Translations under genes and position numbers: made by a program
Source: CAZGUG01 sp964625335
GTDB lineage: Bacteria; Bacillota; Clostridia; Ch29
Assembly: GCA_964625335.1 (NCBI GenBank)
Contig: CAZVBE010000020.1
Location: forward strand, 1-41,023
DNA: 41,023 nt
Direction of reading: 5' to 3'
Notes under the pieces: generated by a model
Told to the model about the DNA's origin: nothing
The model's database searches: none
Seen by the model: only the letters and a program-made list of their open reading frames with translations
Shown here: positions 8,581 to 16,569 of the stretch, piece by piece
Layout: every line of letters begins with the position of its first letter
Position numbering within the stretch: the stretch's first letter is position 1

Positions 8581-8946
8581 TTGAAGGAAGTATTGGGCAA
8601 ATGTCCTGTATGCAAAAAGAACCTGGAGGTAACAAGACTCCACTGTGACCATTGCGGCACTACAATAGAGGGCAGCTTTTCACTTTGCAGATACTGCAGA
8701 CTCACAGAGGAACATAAACAGTTCATTGAAACCTTTATTAAGTGCAGAGGAAATATAAAAGAGGTTGAAAAAGACCTTGGAATTTCCTATCCTACCGTGA
8801 GGAGCAGATTGGATGACGTTATCTCTGCCCTTGGATATCCGGTAAAAAATCCGAAGAGCGATGATAGTAAAAAGGAGGTTCTCAATATGCTGGACCGTGG
8901 GGAAATCGACCACGACGAAGCCCTAAGGCTTCTGAAAGAAAATTAG
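8581..8946 (+). CDS. DUF2089 family putative regulator (zinc ribbon plus helix-turn-helix)
   Basis: This 121-residue protein matches the DUF2089 family. Three CxxC pairs (CPVC at 8-11, CDHC at 22-25, CRYC at 36-39) suggest zinc-ribbon folding. A helix-turn-helix-like segment follows (NIKEVEKDLGISYPTVRSRL, about residues 58-77), and the C-terminal stretch EVLNMLDRGEIDHDEALRLL resembles a SHOCT-like helix pair. I chose TTG at 8581 because AGGAGG (8567-8572) is 8 bases before it; the ATG at 8575 has only 2 bases of spacing. It forms an operon with the next gene, 14 bases away, whose N-terminus carries the same SHOCT-like motif. The fold suggests DNA binding, but no function is established. Confidence 0.88.
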   Translation: MKEVLGKCPVCKKNLEVTRLHCDHCGTTIEGSFSLCRYCRLTEEHKQFIETFIKCRGNIKEVEKDLGISYPTVRSRLDDVISALGYPVKNPKSDDSKKEVLNMLDRGEIDHDEALRLLKEN

Positions 8947-8960
8947 ACGGAGGGATTATT

Positions 8961-9341
8961 ATGAAAGATGAGGTAAAACAGGTTTTAAAGATGGTGGAAG
9001 AAGGCAAGCTTACGGCGGAGCAGGCTGTTCAGCTTATGGAAGCGGGAGGCCTTGACGACGGAAAGGACAGCCGGAGTGGGATGGTGCCCGGCAGGGCCAA
9101 ATGGTTGAAGGTGAGGGTTTATGATGCCAATTCGGACAAAAGGAAAGTGAACGTGAGCATACCGCTGTCACTGGTGTCGGTCGGGCTGAAGCTGGGAATG
9201 AAGTTTGGTTTGGACAGGGAGGAATTAAAGGGATTTGATTTTGATGAGATAATTCACATGATTGAAGCCGGGGAAGAGGGTAAGCTGGTGGACGTGGTAG
9301 ATGATGAGAGCGGGGAGAAAGTGGAGGTTTTTGTTGAATAG
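8961..9341 (+). CDS. SHOCT-like domain protein (YvlB-N-like)
   Basis: This 126-residue protein begins with a SHOCT-like helix pair (VLKMVEEGKLTAEQAVQLMEA), similar to the one at the C-terminus of the DUF2089 protein upstream. A linker follows, then WLKVRVYDANSDKRKVNVSIPLSLV, a beta-strand segment seen in YvlB-like proteins, and a glycine- and acid-rich C-terminus. Its start has GGAGGG 7 bases upstream. The shared motif and tight spacing suggest that the two proteins interact or bind the same partner. The function is unknown, though YvlB relatives are linked to envelope stress in Bacillus. The stop codon lies inside the terminator stem. Confidence 0.85.
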   Translation: MKDEVKQVLKMVEEGKLTAEQAVQLMEAGGLDDGKDSRSGMVPGRAKWLKVRVYDANSDKRKVNVSIPLSLVSVGLKLGMKFGLDREELKGFDFDEIIHMIEAGEEGKLVDVVDDESGEKVEVFVE

Positions 9342-9365
9342 CCGGCTGGAAACAGCGGGCTTTTT
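9340..9365 (+). terminator. Rho-independent terminator of the DUF2089 operon
   Basis: The stem AGCCGGCTG (9340-9348) pairs with CAGCGGGCT (9353-9361) with one mismatch, closed by a GAAA tetraloop and followed by five T. It starts within the TAG stop codon of the preceding gene. Confidence 0.85.
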
Positions 9366-9630
9366 ATTAAGCTCCTCAAGGCGTACCGGTGAATACTGTC
9401 AGCATGAAAATATGTTGAAACTGATCTGTTGTACTAATATGTAAGGGCCGGCCTTTGCATGTCTGATAACAAAAAGTGTGGAAAATTACAGAAGTGACAG
9501 GAGGAAATTGAAGATAGAAAGAGAAACTAGTCTAATCTGGTTCGTCATTTCCATTTGTAACATACTTAATGGGAGGCAGACTATTGGAGAAAGTGTTTAA
9601 TTAGCAATACCTGGTTAGGAGGATTATTGT

Positions 9631-10521
9631 ATGACCAGACAGGTCAGAGCAGATTTGCTGCTTTTTATGATCACAGTATTTTGGGGGGCATCCTATGTTC
9701 TTACAAAGGTTGGGCTGGATACCCTTCAACCCTTTAACCTGACAGCGCTGCGGTTCATCATTGCCTTTGGCGTTTCTGCCATTATTTTCGGCAGACATAT
9801 CAAAAGGACAAATGCTAAAACGATAAAATACGCTTTAATCCTGGGTGCAATACTGTTTATGATTTTTGTATCTATGACCTTTGGCCTGGAGTATACTACC
9901 GCTTCAAATGCCGGTTTTCTGATAAGCCTTTCGGTGGTATTAATACCCATAATCTCCTTTGTATTTTTAAAGCAGAAGATTGAGAAAAGGGTTGTTGTGG
10001 GGGTAAGCTTTGCAGTGGTTGGCATTGCGTTATTGACACTGGATACACGTTTAAGGGTTAACAGCGGAGACCTGCTGTGTATGTTATGCGCCGTACTGTT
10101 TGCTGTACACGTTGTAATAACCGGGATTTTTACCCGCAGTGTGGATTCAATTGCCCTTGGTGTTTTGCAGCTGGGTTTTGTCGGCCTTTTCAGCACAGCG
10201 TTTTCACTGCTGACAGAGACAATGCGGCTTCCCGGCGACACTCTGTCATGGCTTGTGGTGCTGTCGCTGAGCATTCTCTGTACCGCGGTGGGTTATATTG
10301 TCCAGACAACGGCACAACAGTATACAAGCGCTACCCATGCCGGACTGATACTATCCCTGGAACCGGTATTTTCGGCCTTATTCGCCTACCTTTTTCTGCG
10401 GGAACTTCTTGCACCAAGAGGGTATGTGGGAGGGGCCATTCTGGTGGCCGGCGTATTGATAGCTGAGTTCAGTTTTGACAGAAAAAAGCAACGGGATAAA
10501 CCAGAGTTGGAATCGGCCTGA
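9631..10521 (+). CDS. EamA/DMT-family transporter
   Basis: This 296-residue protein has about ten membrane helices arranged as two EamA repeats (roughly residues 8-138 and 150-285), typical of drug/metabolite transporters. Family hallmarks are FWGASYVLTKVGL at the start of repeat 1 and the closing SLEPVFSALFAYLFLRELL in repeat 2. AGGAGG lies 8 bases before the ATG. The 265 bases before it show only the terminator at 9340-9365 and a dubious short reading frame. Relatives export amino acids or other metabolites; no substrate can be assigned here. Confidence 0.9.
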   Translation: MTRQVRADLLLFMITVFWGASYVLTKVGLDTLQPFNLTALRFIIAFGVSAIIFGRHIKRTNAKTIKYALILGAILFMIFVSMTFGLEYTTASNAGFLISLSVVLIPIISFVFLKQKIEKRVVVGVSFAVVGIALLTLDTRLRVNSGDLLCMLCAVLFAVHVVITGIFTRSVDSIALGVLQLGFVGLFSTAFSLLTETMRLPGDTLSWLVVLSLSILCTAVGYIVQTTAQQYTSATHAGLILSLEPVFSALFAYLFLRELLAPRGYVGGAILVAGVLIAEFSFDRKKQRDKPELESA

Positions 10522-10600
10522 AATTTTTTCTAATACCTCCGTATTGTCAGTGGCCGCGGGGAAAAACTATTAGTGCACTTTGAATATGGAGGTAATAAAA

Positions 10601-10810
10601 ATGACAAATGAGACAAAGCGAATCCTGAAGGAAATTAACGAACTGCACCGGCGGCTGGCAGAGCTAATTGAGGAAGAAGATATTTCCGACCACAAGGTTC
10701 TTAAGGCAAGCCAGGCTCTTGATAAGCTAATAAACGATTATTACAGGCATATGGAGGATACGCAAAGCGAAAAAAGTTTTGCAGAATACGGAATAGAAAG
10801 GCTCCATTGA
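10601..10810 (+). CDS. Spo0E-like aspartyl-phosphate phosphatase
   Basis: This small 69-residue protein has two helices and the Spo0E signature ASQALDKLINDYY (SQxLDxxI, about residues 37-50). Spo0E-family proteins dephosphorylate Spo0A~P and so delay sporulation. ATG at 10601 follows GGAGG by 9 bases; the in-frame ATG at 10580 lacks a ribosome binding site. It is a clear hint that the organism has a Spo0A phosphorelay. It lies between a transporter and a glycerate kinase without obvious functional link. Confidence 0.85.
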   Translation: MTNETKRILKEINELHRRLAELIEEEDISDHKVLKASQALDKLINDYYRHMEDTQSEKSFAEYGIERLH

Positions 10811-10845
10811 TTCAGTGAGGTGTTAACATAGGGGGGGTTGCAGAC

Positions 10846-11991
10846 ATGAAGATAGTGATTGCGCCGGATTCTTTCAAGGGCAGCATCACGGCAGTACAAG
10901 CAGCAGCGGCTATAGAGAAAGGGATTCGTCGGGCATTCCCCACGTGTAACGTTGATAAAATACCGATGGCAGATGGCGGAGAGGGTACCGTAGATGCAAT
11001 GATATCCGCTGCGGGTGGGAAACTTATTAAAGCTGTCGTTTGCGGACCTTTGTCCGAAGAGGTGGAAGGCTTTTTTGGAATACTTGGGGACGGAAAAACG
11101 GCTGTAATTGAGACGGCGTCCGCCTCGGGATTAACGCTGATACCCTCAGGCAGGCGCAACCCAATGCTTACCACCACTTTCGGAACGGGTCAGCTTATAT
11201 CCAAAGCCCTTGACCAAAACTGCCGCAAATTCATAATAGGGTTGGGAGGAAGCGCTACGGTTGACGGAGGTACCGGGCTTTTAAATGCTCTGGGGGTTAA
11301 GTTTAACGACAAAAACGGAGTTCAGATACCGACGGGAGGAGGCGGGCTGGAATACCTTTGCAGTATAGACCCGCGGGGCATGGACAAAAGGATAAGGGAT
11401 TCGGAGTTTTTGGCTGCCTGCGATGTGGATAATCCGCTGTGCGGTGACAAGGGGGCGGCCAGGGTTTATGGACCGCAAAAGGGAGCTACCGCCCAAATGG
11501 TAAAACTACTCGATAAAAACCTGGAAAACTATGGAAATAAAATTAAAGAAGCCACCGGCAGGGATATCTGCAGCATTCCGGGTGCAGGCGCCGCCGGCGG
11601 CCTTGGGGCGGGAATAGCGGCTTTCCTTGATGCTTCGCTGGTTCCAGGTGTTGATATAATTCTTGACGCGGTGGGATTTGAAGAAAGGGTAAGAGATGCC
11701 GACCTGGTTATTACCGGGGAAGGCAGAATGGATTACCAGACACTGCACGGGAAGGTGCCTATGGGAGTAACAGGTATAGCGCAGAAATTCGGAATACCCG
11801 TTGTAGCTATAGCCGGTGATATAAAGGGAGATGTTTCATCCCTTCATAAGAAAGGCATTACTGCTGTCGCCGGCATATGTCCCGGACCTATGTTGCCGGA
11901 GCAGGCGATGAAACAGGCTGACGTCCTGCTGGCGGACACGGCTGAAAGGGTAATGAGACTAATTGGCATTGGTTTAGAAATTTTTACATAA
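10846..11991 (+). CDS. Glycerate kinase (class I, GlxK/GarK family)
   Basis: This 381-residue enzyme phosphorylates glycerate with ATP, feeding it into lower glycolysis. Recognisable family blocks are the N-terminal IAPDSFKGSITA, the PMADGGEGTVDAM stretch, the LGGSATVDGG loop with the GGTGLLNALG segment, PGAGAAGGLGAG, and LVITGEGRMDYQT near the C-terminus. The length matches the family. Its upstream site is a run of seven G, 8 bases before the ATG. I cannot tell from sequence whether the product is 2- or 3-phosphoglycerate, although characterised bacterial members of this class mostly make the 2-phospho form. Confidence 0.93.
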   Translation: MKIVIAPDSFKGSITAVQAAAAIEKGIRRAFPTCNVDKIPMADGGEGTVDAMISAAGGKLIKAVVCGPLSEEVEGFFGILGDGKTAVIETASASGLTLIPSGRRNPMLTTTFGTGQLISKALDQNCRKFIIGLGGSATVDGGTGLLNALGVKFNDKNGVQIPTGGGGLEYLCSIDPRGMDKRIRDSEFLAACDVDNPLCGDKGAARVYGPQKGATAQMVKLLDKNLENYGNKIKEATGRDICSIPGAGAAGGLGAGIAAFLDASLVPGVDIILDAVGFEERVRDADLVITGEGRMDYQTLHGKVPMGVTGIAQKFGIPVVAIAGDIKGDVSSLHKKGITAVAGICPGPMLPEQAMKQADVLLADTAERVMRLIGIGLEIFT

Positions 11992-12139
11992 CCTATTTTT
12001 GGTTTGCTGACACCTTCTTTAATGACAGATGCAAAATAAATTTTACAATATATGGTTATGTTCATATAATTGGCATAATAAAAATCTGCGACTTTCAAAG
12101 AATATAAATAGATTCTGTTTTGAAGGGAGAATCAATTAT

Positions 12140-12652
12140 ATGAATCGCAGATTAATTTTTTTATTAATTGCTTCACTGGTGGCAATTTCCCTTGCAGCCG
12201 GATGTGCGCCACAGCAAAGGCCGGCCCCCGATACGGCGCCGGCACCGCAGCAAAGAACACAGCCGCTGCCCAACACCCAGGAGGGACCTGCCAACAGGGT
12301 GCCCAATAATGACCCACAGGAAGATTCAAGAAGGGCTGACACCATTGCGAGGCGGGTAAAAGAACTGGAAGGCGTGGACGATGTCACGGTTATAGTCAGC
12401 GGTGTCAATGCCTATGTGGGTGTTGACATGGATGAGGATATGCAGGGAAGAATGACCAATACCATGGAGCAAAGGGTTATTGATACAGCCCAGTCCGCTG
12501 ACCGGATGCTGACCAGGGTATATGTAACGGCGGATGTTGATGCCGTAACGCGACTTAGAAACTATTCAAGGGATATAGAAAGAGGAGAACCCATAACCGG
12601 GTTGATTAACCAGATAGAAGAGATATTCCGAAGACCTGCACCTGCAAGATAA
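12140..12652 (+). CDS. YhcN/YlaJ-family spore lipoprotein
   Basis: This 170-residue lipoprotein has the lipobox LAAGC (Cys22), a Pro/Gln-rich linker to about residue 65, and then the YhcN/YlaJ domain with RVKELEGVDDVTVIVSGVNAYVGVDM, typical of this sporulation family. In Bacillus, members sit in forespore membranes and affect germination or outgrowth. ATG at 12140 is chosen for GGGAG 11 bases upstream and for the immediate signal peptide. A CATAATA word at 12074 could be a sporulation-sigma -10 box, but I found no matching -35 box. A strong terminator at 12687-12733 follows. Confidence 0.85.
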   Translation: MNRRLIFLLIASLVAISLAAGCAPQQRPAPDTAPAPQQRTQPLPNTQEGPANRVPNNDPQEDSRRADTIARRVKELEGVDDVTVIVSGVNAYVGVDMDEDMQGRMTNTMEQRVIDTAQSADRMLTRVYVTADVDAVTRLRNYSRDIERGEPITGLINQIEEIFRRPAPAR

Positions 12653-12686
12653 ATAAGAACTTTGTAATAACAGCTGATTTAATATG

Positions 12687-12733
12687 ATAGGCAGATGACA
12701 TAGTATGCTATGTGCAATCTGCCTATATTTTTT
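12687..12733 (+). terminator. Rho-independent terminator after the spore lipoprotein gene
   Basis: ATAGGCAGAT (12687-12696) pairs exactly with ATCTGCCTAT (12717-12726). An inner ACATAG/CTATGT stem extends the hairpin, and six T follow at 12728-12733. Confidence 0.88.
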
Positions 12734-12842
12734 GAGTGCGCAATAATTATAAAGGAGTATAATATATATAATAAGAATGGCTTTTTATTACCAAAAAGAC
12801 AGCGGGCTGTCGGACACATTCCCGCTAAGGAGGGAGAATTCA

Positions 12843-13151
12843 TTGACCAACAAACCCATACATACTGATTTGGAAAGGATTGCTTCGGATATTGAAAATA
12901 TTAATTTAAAGCTGGATAAAATCTGTATTGGAAATTTTATGGAAAAAATAGATACCCACAGGACCTTTATTAAATACAACTTTTTTATAGGACTTGTAAG
13001 AGGTTTTGGCATGGCGGTGGGATTTACTATCCTGGGCGCTATTATTATTTACATACTGCAAAAAATAGTTTTATTGAATATCCCGGTTTTGGGTGATTTT
13101 ATAAGCGATATAGTACGAATTGTCCAGGAGAAGCTAAGTACCGGCAGATAA
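12843..13151 (+). CDS. DUF5665-domain small membrane protein
   Basis: This 102-residue protein has an N-terminal amphipathic, partly coiled region (LERIASDIENINLKLDKI), then one or two hydrophobic helices around residues 50-75 (GFGMAVGFTILGAIIIYILQKI), and a hydrophobic C-terminal segment. It resembles the DUF5665 family found in spore-forming Firmicutes. I start it at TTG 12843, 9 bases after AAGGAGG (12827-12833), rather than at the ATG 12777, which has no ribosome binding site. No function is known. It is flanked by two strong terminators and is therefore transcribed alone. Confidence 0.82.
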   Translation: MTNKPIHTDLERIASDIENINLKLDKICIGNFMEKIDTHRTFIKYNFFIGLVRGFGMAVGFTILGAIIIYILQKIVLLNIPVLGDFISDIVRIVQEKLSTGR

Positions 13152-13169
13152 GTGTTTGTACAAGGCCAA

Positions 13170-13200
13170 AAAGAAAGTCCTCGTTATGAGGACTTTCTTT
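13170..13200. terminator. Bidirectional terminator between convergent genes
   Basis: AAAGAAAGTCCTC (13170-13182) and GAGGACTTTCTTT (13188-13200) form a perfect 13-bp stem with a 5-base loop. A/T-rich arms serve both directions. It overlaps the stop codon of the minus-strand membrane protein gene. Confidence 0.88.
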
Positions 13201-13579
13201 ACATAGCCTTTCCGGGAATTATTGCATCCACTACGCCGAATATAAGAGCTCCGATAATAGCTCCCCAGATTGTAACATTGAAGCCTGTTACAAAGAACTG
13301 TGTGGCATAAATTATAACCGCAGCGGTAATGAAACCAACTATTCCTTTTCCAAAGGGAGAGGCTTCGACGCCTATCAGTCTGGTTACAAAGTAATCGAGA
13401 ATTGCCAATACAACCGCTCCTATGAGCAACGGCCAAATACCCTCGATCCTGAAACCGGGAGTCAGGAAGGCTGTCACACCAAGAACTACCGCCGCAACGA
13501 TAAGCCTTATTATTATACCGGCGAAATCAATATTTTGTCCCCCTTGACGGGTTTCATCATTTCTTTCCCTTTCTGCCAT
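13199..13579 (-). CDS. Four-helix membrane protein of the phage holin IV-like family
   Basis: This 126-residue protein has a short charged, cytosolic-looking N-terminus (about 18 residues) followed by four hydrophobic helices. It matches the 'mycobacterial 4-TMS phage holin' family (Pfam PF04020, YvlD-like). Despite the family name there are no phage genes nearby, and chromosomal YvlD-type members are thought to be housekeeping or envelope-stress proteins. GGAG precedes the ATG by 10 bases. In Bacillus yvlD is in one operon with yvlB, and a YvlB-like SHOCT gene lies 4 kb away here, so a shared stress role is possible but unproven. Confidence 0.85.
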   Translation of the reverse strand: MAERERNDETRQGGQNIDFAGIIIRLIVAAVVLGVTAFLTPGFRIEGIWPLLIGAVVLAILDYFVTRLIGVEASPFGKGIVGFITAAVIIYATQFFVTGFNVTIWGAIIGALIFGVVDAIIPGKAM

Positions 13580-13679
13580 AGTTCACACTCCTTTTTGAGT
13601 ATTGTGCATTTTTAGTATGCTTTGTATCTAAGGAAATATTCATAAAGTTTATCATACATATAAAAAATGGCAGAAATGA

Positions 13680-14450
13680 CTAAAATAAGGATTTGGGAAC
13701 AATAAGGTGGTACGGCTTTATTACCTCCACTTCAACGTCGAATACATATTTCAAATTTTTTTCAGTTATCACACTGGAAGCGCTGCCGGTAGACACTATT
13801 TTGCCTTCCTTCATCAGCACTATTTGGCTGCAGTACCGGCTTGCAAGGTTAATATCGTGCAGAACCGCCACCGCAGTGATATCAAACGTATGACACAGCC
13901 TGTTGACAAGGTTTATTATTTCCATCTGATATTTGATGTCCAGGTGTGAAACTGGTTCGTCCATCAGCAGAACCTTGGGCTGCTGTGCGAGGGCCCGGGC
14001 AATGAGTACCCTCTGCATTTCACCTCCGCTTAAGCGGTTTAGCAGCCTGTCCCTTAGGTCCCATGTTCCTGTAAGCTCCATGGATTCCCGTATTATTGTT
14101 TTATCTTCCCCGGTTTCCCACTGAAAACGGTTAAGATACGGCAGCCGGCCCATGCCCACAATCTCGTGGCAGGTAAAACTAAACCCGGGAGAAGTATTTT
14201 GAGGGATGTATCCTATCATTTTTGCCCTTTCCCTTGGGTCCAGCCTCCGTATGGGTATACTTAAAACTTCGACCTCTCCATTTCGGGGCTTCAAATATCC
14301 CGAAATGTTTTTTAGAAGCGTTGTCTTGCCGCACCCGTTTGGCCCGAGCACGGCGGTAAAGCTGCCCTCCGGAAGGGATAAGTCTATGCTGTTAAGAACA
14401 GGTTTTCCGTTATAGCTGTAAGACAAACCGTTAATTTTTATTGCGTCCAT
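13680..14450 (-). CDS. btuD: ABC transporter ATPase of a corrinoid importer (BtuD/FecE-like)
   Basis: This 256-residue ATP-binding subunit has Walker A GPNGCGKTT (about residues 36-44), Q-loop IPQNTS, signature LSGGEMQR, Walker B VLLMDEP and H-loop VLHDI. It belongs to the FecE/BtuD group that energises FecCD-type permeases. ATG at 14450 follows AAAGGATG and begins 14 bases after the permease stop codon. It is the third gene of the binding protein-permease-ATPase operon behind the cobalamin riboswitch, so corrinoid import is the inferred role; siderophore ATPases look very similar. Confidence 0.9.
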   Translation of the reverse strand: MDAIKINGLSYSYNGKPVLNSIDLSLPEGSFTAVLGPNGCGKTTLLKNISGYLKPRNGEVEVLSIPIRRLDPRERAKMIGYIPQNTSPGFSFTCHEIVGMGRLPYLNRFQWETGEDKTIIRESMELTGTWDLRDRLLNRLSGGEMQRVLIARALAQQPKVLLMDEPVSHLDIKYQMEIINLVNRLCHTFDITAVAVLHDINLASRYCSQIVLMKEGKIVSTGSASSVITEKNLKYVFDVEVEVIKPYHLIVPKSLF

Positions 14451-14464
14451 CGGTATTTCATCCT

Positions 14465-15448
14465 TTATCTGAAGGTTTTGTTGGTTCTCATAATATACAA
14501 AAAAAACGGACCACCGAATATGGCGGTAATAATCCCTATGGGTATTTCTGCGGGCTGTATAAGGGTGCGGGACAGGGCATCGGCAAACACGAGAAATATT
14601 GCGCCTACAACGGCAGAAAAGGGTACGAGCACACGGTTGTCGGGTCCTGTAAACATCCGGGTAATATGGGGTATAATAAGGCCGACAAACCCCACAATGC
14701 CGCTTACCGCAACGGCAGCGGCGGTGACCAGAGAACCACATGCAAGGATTATTTTGAAGACCCTTTCGGTTTCCACTCCCAAATGTTCGGCGGTCTCCCT
14801 GCCCATGATGATTGCATTCAGTTCCTTTGAGTAAAAGTACATTATTAATACCCCTCCAAGGATGGCCGGGGTTGAAACCGAAACTTCGTTCCAGGACACT
14901 ACGCTGAAATCACCCATCATCCAGAAAACGATATTGGGCAGCTTTTGATAACTCATAAGCATAATGAAGGAAATTATGGCGGAAAGGAAAGTGCTTACCG
15001 CGATTCCGGAGAGCAGCAGGGTTGTACTGCCGGTACCGGGGCCAAGCCTTGACAGAGAGATGACGAGGTATATTGTGGCAAGGGCTGTCCCAAAGGCGAA
15101 TGCCTGTGTGCCCAGCATTCCCAGACCCAGTACTATTGAAACGGCCGCTCCCAGAGCTGCTCCGGAGGATATGCCCAGTATGTAGGGGTCTGCCAAAGGA
15201 TTACCCAACAGACCCTGCAGAAAGGCGCCGCTTACCGACAGACCCATTCCCACAACCGCAGCCAGTATTATCCGGGGCACCCTTATACCAAGCAATATGG
15301 TCCTATGGATACTGCTGCCACCACCCTGGAGAATGGCGACAATTTCCCTTAAGGGTATTTTGACGCTGCCTACCGACGAAGTAATAAGCAGCAGTAACAG
15401 AAGTATTATTATCAATATTACAAAAGCTGCAGATTTTTTCAAAGCCAT
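14465..15448 (-). CDS. btuC: ABC transporter permease of a corrinoid importer (FecCD/BtuC family)
   Basis: This 327-residue permease is predicted to have about ten helices. FecCD-family blocks are the N-terminal IRVPRIILAAVVGMGLSVSGAFLQGLLGNPLADPYILG region (residues about 56-90), the GxxFLQ and NPLADP motifs, and the C-terminal GLIIPHITRM coupling helix that contacts the ATPase. GGAGGCGG lies 5 bases before the ATG. It sits between the binding protein and ATPase genes. Substrate assignment to cobalamin rests on the riboswitch, not on residues in the permease. Confidence 0.92.
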   Translation of the reverse strand: MALKKSAAFVILIIILLLLLLITSSVGSVKIPLREIVAILQGGGSSIHRTILLGIRVPRIILAAVVGMGLSVSGAFLQGLLGNPLADPYILGISSGAALGAAVSIVLGLGMLGTQAFAFGTALATIYLVISLSRLGPGTGSTTLLLSGIAVSTFLSAIISFIMLMSYQKLPNIVFWMMGDFSVVSWNEVSVSTPAILGGVLIMYFYSKELNAIIMGRETAEHLGVETERVFKIILACGSLVTAAAVAVSGIVGFVGLIIPHITRMFTGPDNRVLVPFSAVVGAIFLVFADALSRTLIQPAEIPIGIITAIFGGPFFLYIMRTNKTFR

Positions 15449-15497
15449 TATCCGCCTCCGATAATCCTATGTATTGTATACTGTGTTTATTTCAAAT

Positions 15498-16442
15498 CTA
15501 AAAGGCGCCGGGATGCAAAAACTTTGCTATTTCCTCCAGTCCCAGCACTATTCTGTAGGAGGTGCGACTTATTATGTTATCATCGCTGATAACGAATACA
15601 CGATTATTTTTTACCGCATCGGTTTCCCGGTAGCCGGTCAGTTTACCAAGCGAATCCATATCCCCGGCATGGGCTGCGGTGATTATTACTTCCGGGTTCT
15701 TCTCGACGAGTTTTTCCATACTGTACTGGACCCAGCCATCACCGTCTCCGGCAACGTTAATACCCCCCGCAAGGGTAATGAGTTGATCTATAAAGGTGCC
15801 CTTTCCCGAGGTAAAGTTGCCGTTCAGGTCTACAATATAATAAACCCTGGGTTTGGGACGGCCTGAAACCCTTTCGGCAATGACATCCATACGGGCCTGC
15901 ATATCGGCTATCAGTGCGCTGCCTTCATCCGGCTTACCCGTTATCTCGCCTATTATTTGTATGGAACTGTAGATTTGCTCTATATCTCTTGCCTCAAGCA
16001 TAAGAACCGGTATGCCAAGCCTCTGCAGGGCTTCCATGCCGTTTTGGCCCGACAGGGATGAGGCTAATATTATATCCGGTCTTTGAGCGGCTATGGCTTC
16101 CAGATTGGGTCCGTTAAAATCACCAACCTTTGCAACCCGGGAAACCTCTTGGGGATAATCATCGAAACCGGTAACTCCCACTACATTGTCTCCCAGGCCC
16201 AATTCAAAAAGTATTTCGGTTATGCCCGGGGCGAGGGATACTATTCTTTTGGGCGGGGTTTCTATACTTACTTCCCTTCCCACGAAATCGGTTACCACCA
16301 GTGGGCAGATCGTGTTGTCCCGGTCGTCCGGATTATTTATGCCGCTTTCCGGGGCCTTAACGGCGGTAAGCGAACAGGACGTCAACAGAACAACCATCAT
16401 AAGAATCATAGGCGCAAAGCATTTTCTCTTTAAGCTTTTCAT
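15498..16442 (-). CDS. btuF: Corrinoid ABC transporter substrate-binding lipoprotein (BtuF-like)
   Basis: This 314-residue extracytoplasmic binding protein has a signal peptide ending in lipobox LLTSC (Cys23). It then shows the class III (TroA/BtuF-like) fold start KRIVSLAPGITEILFELGLGDNVVGVTGFDDYP, a segment strongly characteristic of BtuF-type proteins. The central NLEAIAAQRPDIILA stretch and C-terminal VIITAA also fit. GGGGAG lies 7 bases before the ATG. It is the first gene after a cobalamin riboswitch, so expression should fall when adenosylcobalamin is plentiful. Confidence 0.9.
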   Translation of the reverse strand: MKSLKRKCFAPMILMMVVLLTSCSLTAVKAPESGINNPDDRDNTICPLVVTDFVGREVSIETPPKRIVSLAPGITEILFELGLGDNVVGVTGFDDYPQEVSRVAKVGDFNGPNLEAIAAQRPDIILASSLSGQNGMEALQRLGIPVLMLEARDIEQIYSSIQIIGEITGKPDEGSALIADMQARMDVIAERVSGRPKPRVYYIVDLNGNFTSGKGTFIDQLITLAGGINVAGDGDGWVQYSMEKLVEKNPEVIITAAHAGDMDSLGKLTGYRETDAVKNNRVFVISDDNIISRTSYRIVLGLEEIAKFLHPGAF

Positions 16443-16461
16443 TTTTTTCTCCCCTTCAATT

Positions 16462-16511
16462 GGGGACGTTCCCCGGTCATAAAAATAAGCTCCGGAAAAG
16501 AGATGTGTCCC
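16462..16511. repeat. GGGGAC-type palindromic repeat in the btuF leader
   Basis: GGGGACGTTCCCC (16462-16474) is a near-palindrome, followed 27 bases later by GTGTCCCC (16506-16513 region). Read on the minus strand the order is GGGGACAC, a T-rich middle, then GGGGAACGTCCCC. A similar GGGACACTC/GAGTGTCCC hairpin occurs at 30257-30283. It lies between the riboswitch terminator and the btuF start codon. Confidence 0.5.
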
Positions 16512-16539
16512 CTAACATAATTTTTTTGGGGAGGGAACT

Positions 16540-16569
16540 AAAAAAACCCGCTCCTAGGGGCAGGTCCTG
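16540..16569 (-). terminator. Terminator of the cobalamin riboswitch expression platform
   Basis: On the minus strand a GC-rich imperfect hairpin (CCTGCCCC with GGAGCGGG) is followed by seven T (A-run 16540-16546 on the plus strand). It lies between the aptamer and btuF, as expected for transcription attenuation. I did not work out an alternative antiterminator pairing. Confidence 0.6.

Noticed and set aside
9508..9600. A 30-codon reading frame starting with TTG after GACAGGAGG
   Set aside because: Spacing from the Shine-Dalgarno sequence is only 3 bases, the start is TTG, and the product shows no recognisable feature.
12074..12080. CATAATA as a possible sporulation sigmaG/sigmaE -10 box before the spore lipoprotein gene
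   Set aside because: No matching -35 element lies at 16-18 bases upstream, so it is only a suggestion.
13199..13579. Prophage remnant suggested by the 'phage holin' family name
   Set aside because: No other phage gene is in the window, and this family is common as a chromosomal membrane protein.
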